From an uncultured Bacilli bacterium (GTDB lineage: Bacteria; Bacillota_I; Bacilli_A; RF39; UBA660), in assembly GCA_934096985.1 (NCBI GenBank), contig CAKONC010000004.1:62001-126000 (forward strand): DNA of 64,000 bases, given 5' to 3'. The notes beneath the pieces were generated by a model. That model worked only from the letters and a program-made list of their open reading frames with translations. It had not been told where the DNA came from and ran no database searches. The position numbers and the translations under genes were made by a program. Below, one piece after another: positions 25,445 through 34,797 of this stretch (its first letter is position 1; every line of letters begins with the position of its first letter).

Positions 25445-25970
25445 CTAACCAACCATTTCTTAAAACATCATATGTAATTTTATATCTTCCAATATGGCTT
25501 ACTGCATATTCATAATCTGGGGCTAAAAAATCTAAATCATTTCCTGGAACTCCCCTATCTAAGACTATTGCAATAACAGGGTCACTAGATATTTTGGGAG
25601 CAGAAAATCTTACAATAGTTCCGCATGGAAGATTTGCACTTGAAGCTACAATATTTACATTTCCATAATCTTTGTCATTATAGGTATATGTTCCATCAGT
25701 AATATTATAATTACTTAAGCAAGCCAAAGTTCCACCACACAATGGGCAATTATAAATATAGCCTGTTAAATCTCCTGTATATGTATCTTTTGCACTATAT
25801 AATGCATCATAATCAAATTCATCAATTTTTAAAGCCATAGTAGCTTCATCAACTGTTTTATTTGGATTATTATTATGAACTTTAGATTCATAAACAAAAC
25901 TATTTGTAAAAGTAGTAAAAATTATTAAAATTAATAAAATTAATTTTATACCTTTAAACATCTTCTTCAT
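25434..25970 (-). CDS. Exported 3D-domain protein (YabE/YuiC-like, possible wall hydrolase)
   Basis: A 178-residue protein with an N-terminal membrane/signal segment (residues 5-24) and a C-terminal 3D domain: an N-terminal cysteine pair (CPLCGG), then NVNIVASSANLPCGTIV and IAIVLDRGVPGNDLDFLA carrying the aspartates. It lies where Bacillus has yabE, between tatD and ksgA, but lacks the G5 and DUF348 repeats of YabE, so it is closer to a minimal YuiC-type lytic transglycosylase. Activity is inferred from the family. Start at 25970 has AGAGGA upstream. Confidence 0.75.
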   Translation of the reverse strand: MKKMFKGIKLILLILIIFTTFTNSFVYESKVHNNNPNKTVDEATMALKIDEFDYDALYSAKDTYTGDLTGYIYNCPLCGGTLACLSNYNITDGTYTYNDKDYGNVNIVASSANLPCGTIVRFSAPKISSDPVIAIVLDRGVPGNDLDFLAPDYEYAVSHIGRYKITYDVLRNGWLDES

Positions 25971-26047
25971 TTTATCCTCTTTTATAACTAATATTATAGC
26001 ATTTGCATAAATTCTTGTAAACAATTAAAAAAATATATGACTTTTCA

Positions 26048-26800
26048 TCATATATTTAAATTAAATATCTTTTTAACGTTGCTATTAGTACTTTTCAATA
26101 AAGCTTCTTTAGTAATATTTAAATTTGTACATAAAAATTTAGTTATATATTTAATGTTTCCAGGATAATTTTGCTTACCTCTTAAAGGAACTGGTGTTAA
26201 ATATGGACTATCTGTTTCTAAAACTAAATAATCTATGCCAATACTTTTTACTACTTCTATAAGGTTACAATTTTTAAATGTAATAACACCATTTATTCCC
26301 AGTACAAATCCCATTTTAATATAATCTTTTGCAGTTTCTATTGAACCGGAAAATGAATGAATAACTCCAATAACTTTATGTTTCTTTAACATTTTTATTG
26401 TATCGTCTGTAGCATTTCTAGAATGAATGACTACAGGAAGATTATATTTTTCTGCTAAACATAATTGATAATCAAATATCTTAATTTGCTTTTCTTTATC
26501 AAAATTCTCATAGTGATAATCTAAACCTATTTCACCAATACCAATTACCTGATTATTTTTTATCTCATCTTCTAATATCTTTAAATCATTTTGTGTAATA
26601 TCTTCCGCAAATTCAGGATGATACCCAATTACTCCAAAAATATCCTTATTATTAATCATTGAAAGAACTTCATTATTACTATTTTTATCACACCCTGCAT
26701 TTATAAAATAAGAAATCCCATCATTTTTTGAAAGATTAATTACATTATTTATGTCATCATAATATTCTTTATAAAGATGACAATGTGTATCAAAAAACAT
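26048..26800 (-). CDS. tatD: TatD-family metal-dependent DNase
   Basis: A TIM-barrel hydrolase of 250 residues. Metal ligands appear in FDTHCHLY near the N-terminus, GEIGLDYHY, PVVIHSRNA, GVIHSFSG and LETDSPYLTPVP. It is directly downstream of metG with two bases between them, as in Bacillus (metS-yabD). Confidence 0.95.
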   Translation of the reverse strand: MFFDTHCHLYKEYYDDINNVINLSKNDGISYFINAGCDKNSNNEVLSMINNKDIFGVIGYHPEFAEDITQNDLKILEDEIKNNQVIGIGEIGLDYHYENFDKEKQIKIFDYQLCLAEKYNLPVVIHSRNATDDTIKMLKKHKVIGVIHSFSGSIETAKDYIKMGFVLGINGVITFKNCNLIEVVKSIGIDYLVLETDSPYLTPVPLRGKQNYPGNIKYITKFLCTNLNITKEALLKSTNSNVKKIFNLNI

Positions 26801-26802
26801 AA

Positions 26803-28335
26803 TTACTTTTCTATTCTAGCAAATAATACTTCAGCTTGACCAACTTTATTAGGCACTGGGTATTCACCAAAAGTATTAATTGTCTCAAAAGATGTTTTAT
26901 TTGTATTTAACTGTTTAAATATTTTTTCTGAAGTTTCAGGTAAGAATGCTTGAAGTAAAACTGCACCAATTCTAATACATTCTACTAAATTATATAAAAT
27001 TGTAGCAAGCCTTTCTTTTTTGCTTTCATCTTTAGCAAGTACCCAAGGAGTACTATCATCAATATATTTATTACATTTTCTAAATAATTCAAAAATTGAG
27101 TCTATTGCATTGGCAATTTCAAGTTTATCCATATATGTAGTAGTTTTTTCTCTTAAAGAAGTCGCATAATTAATCAAATTATCATCCACTGGTTCATATA
27201 CCTTTGGATTTGTTACTTCACCAGAAAAATATTTATTTATCATACCAATACTTCTATTAACAAGATTACCTAAAACGTTAGCAAGATCTGCATTTGTACG
27301 TGTTACTAATGCATCTTCAGAAAAATTTCCATCACTACCAAATGGTACTTCTCTTAATGCATAATATCTTACAGCATCTACGCCATAATCTTTAATATAT
27401 TCACGAGGGTCCTTATAATTCCCTAAACTTTTTGATATTTTACCACCATTTATTACTAACCATCCATGACCAAATACTTTTTTAGGTAATGGTAAATCTA
27501 AAGCCATTAACATGATTGGCCATATTATTGTATGAAAACGAATTATTTCTTTTCCTACAATATGTAAATCTGCAGGCCAATACTTTTTAAATAATTCATC
27601 ATTATCAGTTAAATACCCTAATGCTGAAATATAATTTGATAGTGCATCAATCCATACATATACAATATGTTTGTCATCAAAAGAAACAGGTATTCCCCAT
27701 TTAAATGAAGTACGAGAAACGCATAAATCCTCAAGGCCTGGTTTAATAAAATTATTTATCATTTCATTTTTACGTGAAACGGGTTCAATGAAATCTGGAT
27801 GACTTTCTAAAAATTCCTCTAAACGTTTTTGATAATTTGATAGCTTAAAAAAATATGCTTCTTCTTTAACTAAATGAACTTCACGATGGCAATCTGGGCA
27901 ACAACCGTTTTCATCTAATTGAGTTTCGGTCCAAAAGGATTCACATGGCGTACAATATAATCCTTGATATTCACCTTTATAAATATCATTTTGATCATAT
28001 AATTTTTTAAATATTTTTTGAACAACTTCTTCATGAATAGGATCAGTGGTCCTTATAAATTTATCATATGATATATCTAGACTTTTCCATAAATCCTTTG
28101 CATTATCAACTATTTTATCTACGTATTCTTTTGGTGTAACTCCATGTTCTAATGCTTTTTTTTCAATTTTTTGGCCATGTTCATCAGTACCAGTCAAGAA
28201 AAATGTATCATAACCTTCTAAACGTTTATAGCGTGCTATAGCATCAGCAATAATTGTTGTATAACAATGACCAATATGAAAGTTATCTGATGGATAGTAA
28301 ATTGGTGTTGTTAAATAAAACTTTTTACTTTCCAT
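26803..28335 (-). CDS. metG: Methionyl-tRNA synthetase
   Basis: Class I synthetase of 510 residues. HIGH motif at 20-23, KISKS at 299-303, and a zinc knuckle formed by C128, C131, C145/C146 and C149. The C-terminal EMAP/tRNA-binding domain found in Bacillus (about 650 residues) is absent. It is the second gene after dut, behind a T-box leader whose specifier reads AUG, so the operon should respond to uncharged tRNA-Met. Confidence 0.97.
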   Translation of the reverse strand: MESKKFYLTTPIYYPSDNFHIGHCYTTIIADAIARYKRLEGYDTFFLTGTDEHGQKIEKKALEHGVTPKEYVDKIVDNAKDLWKSLDISYDKFIRTTDPIHEEVVQKIFKKLYDQNDIYKGEYQGLYCTPCESFWTETQLDENGCCPDCHREVHLVKEEAYFFKLSNYQKRLEEFLESHPDFIEPVSRKNEMINNFIKPGLEDLCVSRTSFKWGIPVSFDDKHIVYVWIDALSNYISALGYLTDNDELFKKYWPADLHIVGKEIIRFHTIIWPIMLMALDLPLPKKVFGHGWLVINGGKISKSLGNYKDPREYIKDYGVDAVRYYALREVPFGSDGNFSEDALVTRTNADLANVLGNLVNRSIGMINKYFSGEVTNPKVYEPVDDNLINYATSLREKTTTYMDKLEIANAIDSIFELFRKCNKYIDDSTPWVLAKDESKKERLATILYNLVECIRIGAVLLQAFLPETSEKIFKQLNTNKTSFETINTFGEYPVPNKVGQAEVLFARIEK

Positions 28336-28336
28336 A

Positions 28337-28816
28337 CTATACCTCCTTATTTGTACTGCCTATACCACCAGTTCTTTTAACATTAGTTTCTTCACCACAG
28401 GTTAAATAATTAAGAATGATACCTTGTGCATAAGCATCTCCCACGTTAATTACAAACTCTTTATTCCCTTCATTTTGAAGTGCTACATACATATGTCCCT
28501 CGTTTGATTCATTGTTGTAATAATCTGCATCTATAATGCCAACTTGATTACATAATCTTATATTATATTTAAATCCCATACTGCTTCTTACTACAATCAT
28601 TAAAAATTCATTATCTTGTAATTTAATTTTATATCCTGTAGGTATTTTTACTATTTCTCCGGGTTTAATTGTAATATTTCTAAACGCTATAAAATCATAA
28701 CCAGCGCTTTTGCCAGTTTTTCTTTTAGGAAGAACTATACTATCGTATAAATTCTTATCATCAGCAACTGATTTTTTAAACTCCTCATAACTTATTTTTT
28801 CAAATCCTCTTTCCAT
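28337..28816 (-). CDS. dut: dUTP diphosphatase
   Basis: Trimeric dUTPase of 159 residues that hydrolyses dUTP to dUMP. Motifs in order: SAGYDF (1), VVRSSMGFK (2), GIIDADYYN (3), and the C-terminal GGIGSTNK (5), in which the usual aromatic residue of GGFGST is isoleucine. A short insertion follows motif 3. The ATG at 28816 has AAAGGAG upstream; the open frame further upstream is the T-box RNA. It is the first gene behind the T-box and one base from metG. Confidence 0.93.
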   Translation of the reverse strand: MERGFEKISYEEFKKSVADDKNLYDSIVLPKRKTGKSAGYDFIAFRNITIKPGEIVKIPTGYKIKLQDNEFLMIVVRSSMGFKYNIRLCNQVGIIDADYYNNESNEGHMYVALQNEGNKEFVINVGDAYAQGIILNYLTCGEETNVKRTGGIGSTNKEV

Positions 28817-28831
28817 ATAAACTCCTTTCAA

Positions 28832-29020
28832 TAAAAAAAAACATGAACCAAAGGACGAATTATTATAAATCCGCGGTACCACCTTAATTCATGAATTTCA
28901 TGCTCTTTAAACGATAAGGGAATTACCCGTAAACTACTCCAGACTCACAAAATAGACATTTTTATTCCTTTTTCACCATTAAGGAACTCTCTAAAAAAAA
29001 TAATCTATAAATCTTTCCTT
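28832..29020 (-). promoter_or_regulatory. Methionine-specific T-box leader with terminator
   Basis: Minus-strand leader with the diagnostic T-box sequence AAGGTGGTACCGCG (28872-28885). Upstream lie stem I elements (AGAGAG and GGTGAAA) and a specifier ATG at 28957-28959 after a run of A. Downstream, CATGAAxxAAGG and CCTTxxTTCATG arms (28882-28893 and 28842-28854) form the terminator before a nine-T tract; the alternative antiterminator uses the T-box bases. Reading-through needs uncharged tRNA-Met. It precedes dut-metG. Confidence 0.92.
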
Positions 29021-29053
29021 CTTTGTATTTACAAGTAAATATTAACATATTAT

Positions 29054-29542
29054 TTATTTATTTTCAATAATTTTTGTTACAACATTACCAATGATTTTTT
29101 CTTCACTAGAAAATGATGTTTCTTTATAAAAGATTAACAAACCAACAATATCACTATCTATTATTATAGGATATATTAAAAAATAACCTTTTAATCCATT
29201 TATTAAATCTACATTATTACTTTCATATTTTTTTCTTTCTTCAATAAAATTTAATAAATTATTATCAAGCTTTTCGTTAAGCAACTCTCCGTCAGTAATA
29301 AAATGTTCTTTATTTGTTACGAACATTTTAACATTTGCATAACTTTCTACAATTACTGTTAATTTATTAGCAAAATCCTTAATTAATCCAGATTTTTCAT
29401 ATTTTTTTAAAACTATATTAGCATTATCAATAAATATTTCCAAATCATCATTACTATGTATATTTAGTACATTCCTTATCTCTTTAGGAATAACTATTCT
29501 TCCAAGTTCATCAATCTTTCTCACTATACCAGTATTTTTCAA
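29054..29542 (-). CDS. spoVT: SpoVT, AbrB-type sporulation regulator
   Basis: 162 residues: N-terminal AbrB swapped-hairpin domain (MKNTGIVRKIDELGRIVIPKEIRNVL) and a C-terminal GAF-like domain ending FYKETSFSSEEK. The length with GAF domain separates SpoVT from plain AbrB. The TTG at 29542 is chosen because GAGGTG lies six bases upstream and the product then matches the family start; a GTG at 29548 would add two residues. It follows mfd, as in Bacillus. SpoVT controls sigma-G forespore genes there. Confidence 0.9.
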   Translation of the reverse strand: MKNTGIVRKIDELGRIVIPKEIRNVLNIHSNDDLEIFIDNANIVLKKYEKSGLIKDFANKLTVIVESYANVKMFVTNKEHFITDGELLNEKLDNNLLNFIEERKKYESNNVDLINGLKGYFLIYPIIIDSDIVGLLIFYKETSFSSEEKIIGNVVTKIIENK

Positions 29543-29544
29543 AA

Positions 29545-29572
29545 ACACACCTCATTTATAGTGTGCTTTTTT
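29545..29572 (-). promoter_or_regulatory. Hairpin overlapping the spoVT ribosome site
   Basis: On minus, CACAC pairs with GTGTG across about ten bases, and the GTGTG arm is part of the GAGGTGTG ribosome-binding region of spoVT. Five T follow. On plus it looks like a terminator (seven T follow). It could limit spoVT translation or attenuate the transcript coming from mfd. Confidence 0.4.
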
Positions 29573-29587
29573 TAAATATTTATATAC

Positions 29588-32500
29588 CTATAATAATGTA
29601 TTTAGTAACCTAACTAAGTATCTAATGAAATGTTCAGGTAAAGATTTATAATATAAAGTTATTATAATACATTCATGTTTATATGCTAAATTAAAATTAT
29701 TACTAATACTTAATGCATTATATAATAGTTTATCACCTTTTACCTTGCTTGATAATTCTTTAGGCAAAACTATTTCTACTAATCTATCAGTTTGACGTAC
29801 TTTATTAATACCTAACTTTTTAGCAATTTTTTCAAACCATTCTTCATACATATAGTCTTCGGTTTTTTCATCAATTTTACCAAATCTATCTTGAATATTC
29901 TCTTTAATTTCAAGTAGTTTATCATAACTATCTATCTCATTAATCATTTGATGAATTTCAATTTTAATAGTCTCATCATCAACATATTTATCATCAATAT
30001 GAGTATCTATATTTATTAATGCTTGATCATTATCACTATCTTCTTCGACGTAAATGCCTTTAACTTTTTTTAGTTCATCTTCGATCATCTTTGTATATAA
30101 AGAAACACCCACTGAATCTACAAAACCTGCTTGAGAGGAACCAAAAATATCACCAGATCCTCTTATCGATAAATCTCTCATGGCAATTTTGTAACCACTA
30201 CCTAAAGCTGTAAATTCTTTTAAAGCCTGAAGCCTTTTTATTGCTATGTCATTTAACATTTTCATTTTATTATATAGCAAAAATGCATACCCAATTTTGT
30301 CACTTCTTCCAACACGACCACGAAGTTGATATAACTGAGAAAGTCCAAAATGATCTGCATCATATACAATAAGTGTATTTGCATTTGCTATATCAATACC
30401 ATTTTCGATAATCGTAGTGCAAATTAAAATATCAAATTTATGATTAGTAAAATCATTCATTATATTATCAAGCTCATCTTTGTTCATTGTACCAAAAGCA
30501 TATCTAATTTTTGCATCCGGAGCAAGTTTTTGTATTTCAGAAGTTTTTCCTTCCAATCCTGCAATATTGTTATATAAAATATATACTTGACCTTTTCTGC
30601 TTAATTCTTTATAGATAGCATCTTTTATTACATAATTATCTTCACTAGTAACATACGTTTGAACAGGATATCTATTACTTGGGGCTGTTTCAATTATGGA
30701 AAGATTTCTTAGCCCTGATAAAGCCATTTTAAGCGTTCTTGGTATAGGTGTCGCAGATAAAGCTAAAACATTAATATCATTTTTTAACTCCTTAATCTTT
30801 TCTTTATGTTTTACGCCAAATCTTTGTTCCTCATCAATTATTAATAAACCTAATTTTTTATATTTAATTTTATCATTAAATATTTTATGAGTTCCAAAAA
30901 GTATATCAATACTGCCCTTTTCTAGTCCATCAAGAATTTCTTTTTCTTCTTTTGAGGTTGTAAATCTATTATATAATTTTATGTTTACTGGCCATGAAGC
31001 AAACCTTTTTAAAGCTACGTTATATTGTTGCTTTGATAAAATAGTTGTGGGACATAAATAAATAACTTGTTTATTATTTAAAACCGCTTTAAACATAGTT
31101 CTTAGAGCAACTTCGGTTTTTCCAAAACCAACATCTCCACATAACAATCTATCCATTGGATTTCCACTTGATAAATCATCAGTAATATCATTGATAGCTT
31201 TTTGCTGATCAGGGGTTAAATCATAAGTAAATTCTTTAGCAAATATTAACTCTTCCTCATAAAATTTATATGGTTCAACTTTTACTGCAATCCGTTTTTG
31301 ATATAGGTCAATAAGTTCTTCTGTAATGTCTTTAATTTTTGATTCAACATATTTTCTTGTTTTTAACCAAGATGATGAATTAAGCCTATTTAATTTAGGT
31401 TTTATACCATCTTTGTCAGAATATTTATATATGTTTTCAATTTTCTGTACGGGCACATAGATTTTATCATTATCCATATATAATAGCTGAATATAATCTT
31501 TTGTTATATTGCCACTAGTTAAACTAACTATACCATTATAAATTCCTATTCCATGATTGATATGAACTACATAATCACCTTTATTTAATTCATTATAGTC
31601 CGTTATTTTTTTGCCACCATATAAGTTGTTTTGATATTTATAATCTCTTTTGATTTCATCTATATCATATTCACCGATAACAACATATGATTCAAAAATA
31701 AAGCCATGATTTATTTTTTGTTTAATAATCTTTACATCAGAAAATAGTTTTTTAATATTTTTTATCTCTTGTTCATTTGATAAACAAAATATGACTTGTT
31801 TTTTTTCATTAATCCAATTTTTTACTTTAGTTTCCAAAAGATTTAAATCATTATTAAAATTTTCAATTTGGAAAGATTTGTATTCAATATCTTTACTTGA
31901 TGTTCTAAAAGTATTCAAACTTAATTCATATTTTATATATATGTCATTTAAATCAAACATTAGCTTTTCTTTAACATCATTGGCTTTTTTATATTCTAAA
32001 ATTTCTTCAGAAAGTTTTTTATATGCAGCTTCTATTTGAGGCCTTTCAATATTAATTACAAGTGGATCTTCTAAATAATCATATATTGATATAACATTTT
32101 TTGTTTTTATTTCATCAACAGGCTTTATTATTAGACTATCAATTTTATTAATCGTCATTTGACTTGTTTCATCAAAATATCTTATTCCAATTATTTTATC
32201 ATCGTCTAATTCAATTCTTAATGGATGAACTTCATTTATAGGGAAAATATCTATTATCATGCCACGTACAGAAAAATCACCTGTAGCAGCCGTAATTGAG
32301 TCTTTATGATATCCCATATTTATTAATTTTTCTATTACATTATTTCGTTCTATTTCCTTATTAATTTCTAATTTGATAAGATTTTTTGAAATTTCATCTT
32401 TATTTGGCAAATACATTAAATATGCCATTAAATTGCATATAATAATATGTTTCGAAGAATTTGCTTTATCTAAGGTGTTTAATCTTGTTAACTTTAATTC

Positions 32501-32743
32501 TGGTGATGCTGCTACCATTGATGAAACAAAATCATCCATTAAAAATAGTAAACATTTGTCAGTATAAGTCTGAAGTAAATTATAATAATTATTTGATTCA
32601 TAAATATTACTTGTTAATATTATTATATTTTTTTGACTTTTTTTAAATAAATTTAACACATAAAAAACATTTAACTCAGAAGTTAAACCACATATTACAG
32701 AATCATTTTCATATGTAAAAATATTATTTAAAAAATCCATCAT
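29588..32743 (-). CDS. mfd: Transcription-repair coupling factor
   Basis: Mfd of 1051 residues, which removes RNA polymerase stalled at DNA lesions and recruits UvrA. The N-terminal UvrB-like domains, the RNA-polymerase-interacting/CarD-like domain (YVVHINHGIGIYNGI) and the translocase domains with LLCGDVGFGKTEVALR, LIIDEEQRFGVKHKE and the LRGRVGRSD motif VI are in order, then the C-terminal D7. Slightly shorter than Bacillus Mfd (about 1170). It overlaps pth by four bases and starts at one of two adjacent ATGs. Confidence 0.97.
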   Translation of the reverse strand: MMDFLNNIFTYENDSVICGLTSELNVFYVLNLFKKSQKNIIILTSNIYESNNYYNLLQTYTDKCLLFLMDDFVSSMVAASPELKLTRLNTLDKANSSKHIIICNLMAYLMYLPNKDEISKNLIKLEINKEIERNNVIEKLINMGYHKDSITAATGDFSVRGMIIDIFPINEVHPLRIELDDDKIIGIRYFDETSQMTINKIDSLIIKPVDEIKTKNVISIYDYLEDPLVINIERPQIEAAYKKLSEEILEYKKANDVKEKLMFDLNDIYIKYELSLNTFRTSSKDIEYKSFQIENFNNDLNLLETKVKNWINEKKQVIFCLSNEQEIKNIKKLFSDVKIIKQKINHGFIFESYVVIGEYDIDEIKRDYKYQNNLYGGKKITDYNELNKGDYVVHINHGIGIYNGIVSLTSGNITKDYIQLLYMDNDKIYVPVQKIENIYKYSDKDGIKPKLNRLNSSSWLKTRKYVESKIKDITEELIDLYQKRIAVKVEPYKFYEEELIFAKEFTYDLTPDQQKAINDITDDLSSGNPMDRLLCGDVGFGKTEVALRTMFKAVLNNKQVIYLCPTTILSKQQYNVALKRFASWPVNIKLYNRFTTSKEEKEILDGLEKGSIDILFGTHKIFNDKIKYKKLGLLIIDEEQRFGVKHKEKIKELKNDINVLALSATPIPRTLKMALSGLRNLSIIETAPSNRYPVQTYVTSEDNYVIKDAIYKELSRKGQVYILYNNIAGLEGKTSEIQKLAPDAKIRYAFGTMNKDELDNIMNDFTNHKFDILICTTIIENGIDIANANTLIVYDADHFGLSQLYQLRGRVGRSDKIGYAFLLYNKMKMLNDIAIKRLQALKEFTALGSGYKIAMRDLSIRGSGDIFGSSQAGFVDSVGVSLYTKMIEDELKKVKGIYVEEDSDNDQALINIDTHIDDKYVDDETIKIEIHQMINEIDSYDKLLEIKENIQDRFGKIDEKTEDYMYEEWFEKIAKKLGINKVRQTDRLVEIVLPKELSSKVKGDKLLYNALSISNNFNLAYKHECIIITLYYKSLPEHFIRYLVRLLNTLL

Positions 32744-33291
32744 TCACCTTTTTTATTATAAGTATTCATACATTTTTCAATACCATAAATTATAAAACAA
32801 TCTATCATTTCAGAATATTTAGCATTGTTTAGACTTTCAAGTTCATCATTTGATAAATTTCCTAAAACATAATCTTTTATATCATTATTAGTTTCGTGGC
32901 CAATCCCAACCTTTAAATGACAAAATTTCTGCGTACCTAAAGAATTAATAATGGATTTTATTCCATTATGCCCACCTGCAGATGAATCAAATTTAAAACG
33001 ATATTGTCCACATTTTAAATCCAAATCATCATGAATAATTAATATATCTTCAAAATTTATTTTATAAAAATTTACAACTTTTACTACCGCAAAACCAGAT
33101 AAATTCATATATGTTAAAGGTTTTAAAAAAATTACTTTTTCATTATTAATAGATTTTATAACATATTCATAATTATCTTTTGTAAGCCATCTTTCATTTT
33201 TTAAATAATTATCTAATAATATAAAACCAACGTTATGTCTTGTATATTTATATTCTTTTCCTGGATTTCCTAATCCTACTATTAACTTCAT
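32740..33291 (-). CDS. pth: Peptidyl-tRNA hydrolase
   Basis: Recycles peptidyl-tRNA released by stalled ribosomes. 183 residues with LIVGLGNPGKEYKYTRHNVGF (catalytic H19), LTYMNLSG and HDDLDLKCGQYRFKFDSSAGGHNGI. In Bacillus it is known as spoVC and also precedes mfd. Confidence 0.97.
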   Translation of the reverse strand: MKLIVGLGNPGKEYKYTRHNVGFILLDNYLKNERWLTKDNYEYVIKSINNEKVIFLKPLTYMNLSGFAVVKVVNFYKINFEDILIIHDDLDLKCGQYRFKFDSSAGGHNGIKSIINSLGTQKFCHLKVGIGHETNNDIKDYVLGNLSNDELESLNNAKYSEMIDCFIIYGIEKCMNTYNKKGE

Positions 33292-33314
33292 ACCATCATT
33301 TAATAATTAAAAAA

Positions 33315-34031
33315 CTAATTATTCCCTTTCTTTTTAAATACATTTTTATATGTTTTTAGATTTTCTATACAAATAACGTCATTAATTTTTACGTGATTTT
33401 TACTATTCTTAATACACTTAACTATAACTATTGACGGACTTGCATTTGATTTTGTTTTTACTAATTGAACTTCTTTAATATTAAGATTATATTTATTTCC
33501 TAATATAAATAACTCGTCTAGCCTTTCGGTTCTATTTATTATATATAAAATTCCTTTATTTTCAAGATAGTTTTTTGCAACGATAAATATATCTTCAAGT
33601 TTTAACAAAACTTCATGTCTAGCAATCATTTTCTCTTGCACATCATTGACCATTTTCCCATTATATTCAAAATATGGTGGATTACACATCATTATACTAA
33701 ATGACTCTTTTTTAAAATAACTACCAATGTTTTTGACATCATCATTGATTATTGTTATTTGATTTTCTAAATTATTAATTTCAACCGATTTTTTGGCCAA
33801 TTCAGAAATCTTAGATTGTATTTCAAAACCAACAATTGAAAATGAAGTATATTTAGATAAGATTAAACATGCAGCTCCATTACCAGTACAAATGTCTAGT
33901 ATCTTACCACTTATATTATATTTTTGCACAAATTCTGGTAATAATATTGAATCTAACGAAAACTTAAAAAAATCGGTATTTTGAAATATATACCTATTCT
34001 CATAATCAAATAAATCATTTTTTACGATCAT
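33315..34031 (-). CDS. SAM-dependent methyltransferase, TrmN6/YabB-like
   Basis: 238 residues with a Rossmann methyltransferase fold: DICTGNGAACLILSK (SAM site) and MCNPPYFEYNGK, the N-P-P-Y motif of N6-adenine or glutamine methyltransferases. By position next to ricT (yaaT) and holB it corresponds to YabB, a TrmN6-like enzyme proposed to act on tRNA adenosine-37. Overlaps ricT by 17 bases. Confidence 0.88.
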   Translation of the reverse strand: MIVKNDLFDYENRYIFQNTDFFKFSLDSILLPEFVQKYNISGKILDICTGNGAACLILSKYTSFSIVGFEIQSKISELAKKSVEINNLENQITIINDDVKNIGSYFKKESFSIMMCNPPYFEYNGKMVNDVQEKMIARHEVLLKLEDIFIVAKNYLENKGILYIINRTERLDELFILGNKYNLNIKEVQLVKTKSNASPSIVIVKCIKNSKNHVKINDVICIENLKTYKNVFKKKGNN

Positions 34032-34797
34032 TTTTTATTTGCTCCGCATCAATAATAAGTTTTTCTTCTTCACATGCTATTTTATATTTTTTATTTAATA
34101 TATCAACACTAAGGATAGTTGCATCTTTGCCATTGTATTTAATAATATTTCCCACTGATAATAAATTTTTACTGCATTTTATATATTCTTCGTCTTCATA
34201 ATTTAAACAGCATAATAACCTGCCACAGCAACCATTAATTTTTGATGGGTTAAGCGCTAAATTCTGATTTTTTGCCATATTCATTGTAATAGAATCAAAT
34301 TGATTTAAAAATCTAGAACAACACATTTTTTGACCACAAATGCCAATTCCACCAATTTGTTTTGCTTTATCTCTTGCGCCAACTTGTCTTAATTCGATCC
34401 TTGTTCTATATATACTTGCAAGTTTTTTTGCAAGTTCTCTAAAATCTATTCTGTCATCTGCATAAAAGTTAAATAATAATTGGCTTCGATCTAAATTATA
34501 TTGAGCGTTTAATATATGCATATCCAATTTTAAATCATTAGCAAGGCTTTTTGCTTTGTTTAGTGCTATATCAGCATCTTTTAAATTTCTATAAAAATTG
34601 TTTTTATCTTCTTCTGAAGCTTTTCTAATAATTTGTTTATATTCATTATTATCATTTTCAAATTTTTTAACTATTTTACCGAACTGATGACCCTTTTCAG
34701 TGTCTACAATTACTTCATCATCAATCTCAAAACGTTCTTCACTTTGAAAGTAATAACATTTACAATTACCTTTATAACATATAGCATAACTAATCAT
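34015..34797 (-). CDS. ricT: RicT (YaaT), PSP1-domain protein
   Basis: 260 residues, PSP1 domain with the conserved cysteine motifs GICGQKMCCSRFL and GCCGRLLCCLNYEDEEY. In Bacillus subtilis RicT joins RicA and RicF (YlbF, YmcA) in an iron-sulphur-containing complex that affects RNase Y processing and, through it, sporulation, competence and biofilm formation. Overlaps holB by eight bases, the conserved neighbour. Confidence 0.95.
   Translation of the reverse strand: MISYAICYKGNCKCYYFQSEERFEIDDEVIVDTEKGHQFGKIVKKFENDNNEYKQIIRKASEEDKNNFYRNLKDADIALNKAKSLANDLKLDMHILNAQYNLDRSQLLFNFYADDRIDFRELAKKLASIYRTRIELRQVGARDKAKQIGGIGICGQKMCCSRFLNQFDSITMNMAKNQNLALNPSKINGCCGRLLCCLNYEDEEYIKCSKNLLSVGNIIKYNGKDATILSVDILNKKYKIACEEEKLIIDAEQIKNDRKK

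Noticed and set aside
28817..28882. Upstream extension of dut by 22 codons
   Set aside because: The extension is the T-box terminator and antiterminator; the ATG at 28816 follows AAAGGAG.
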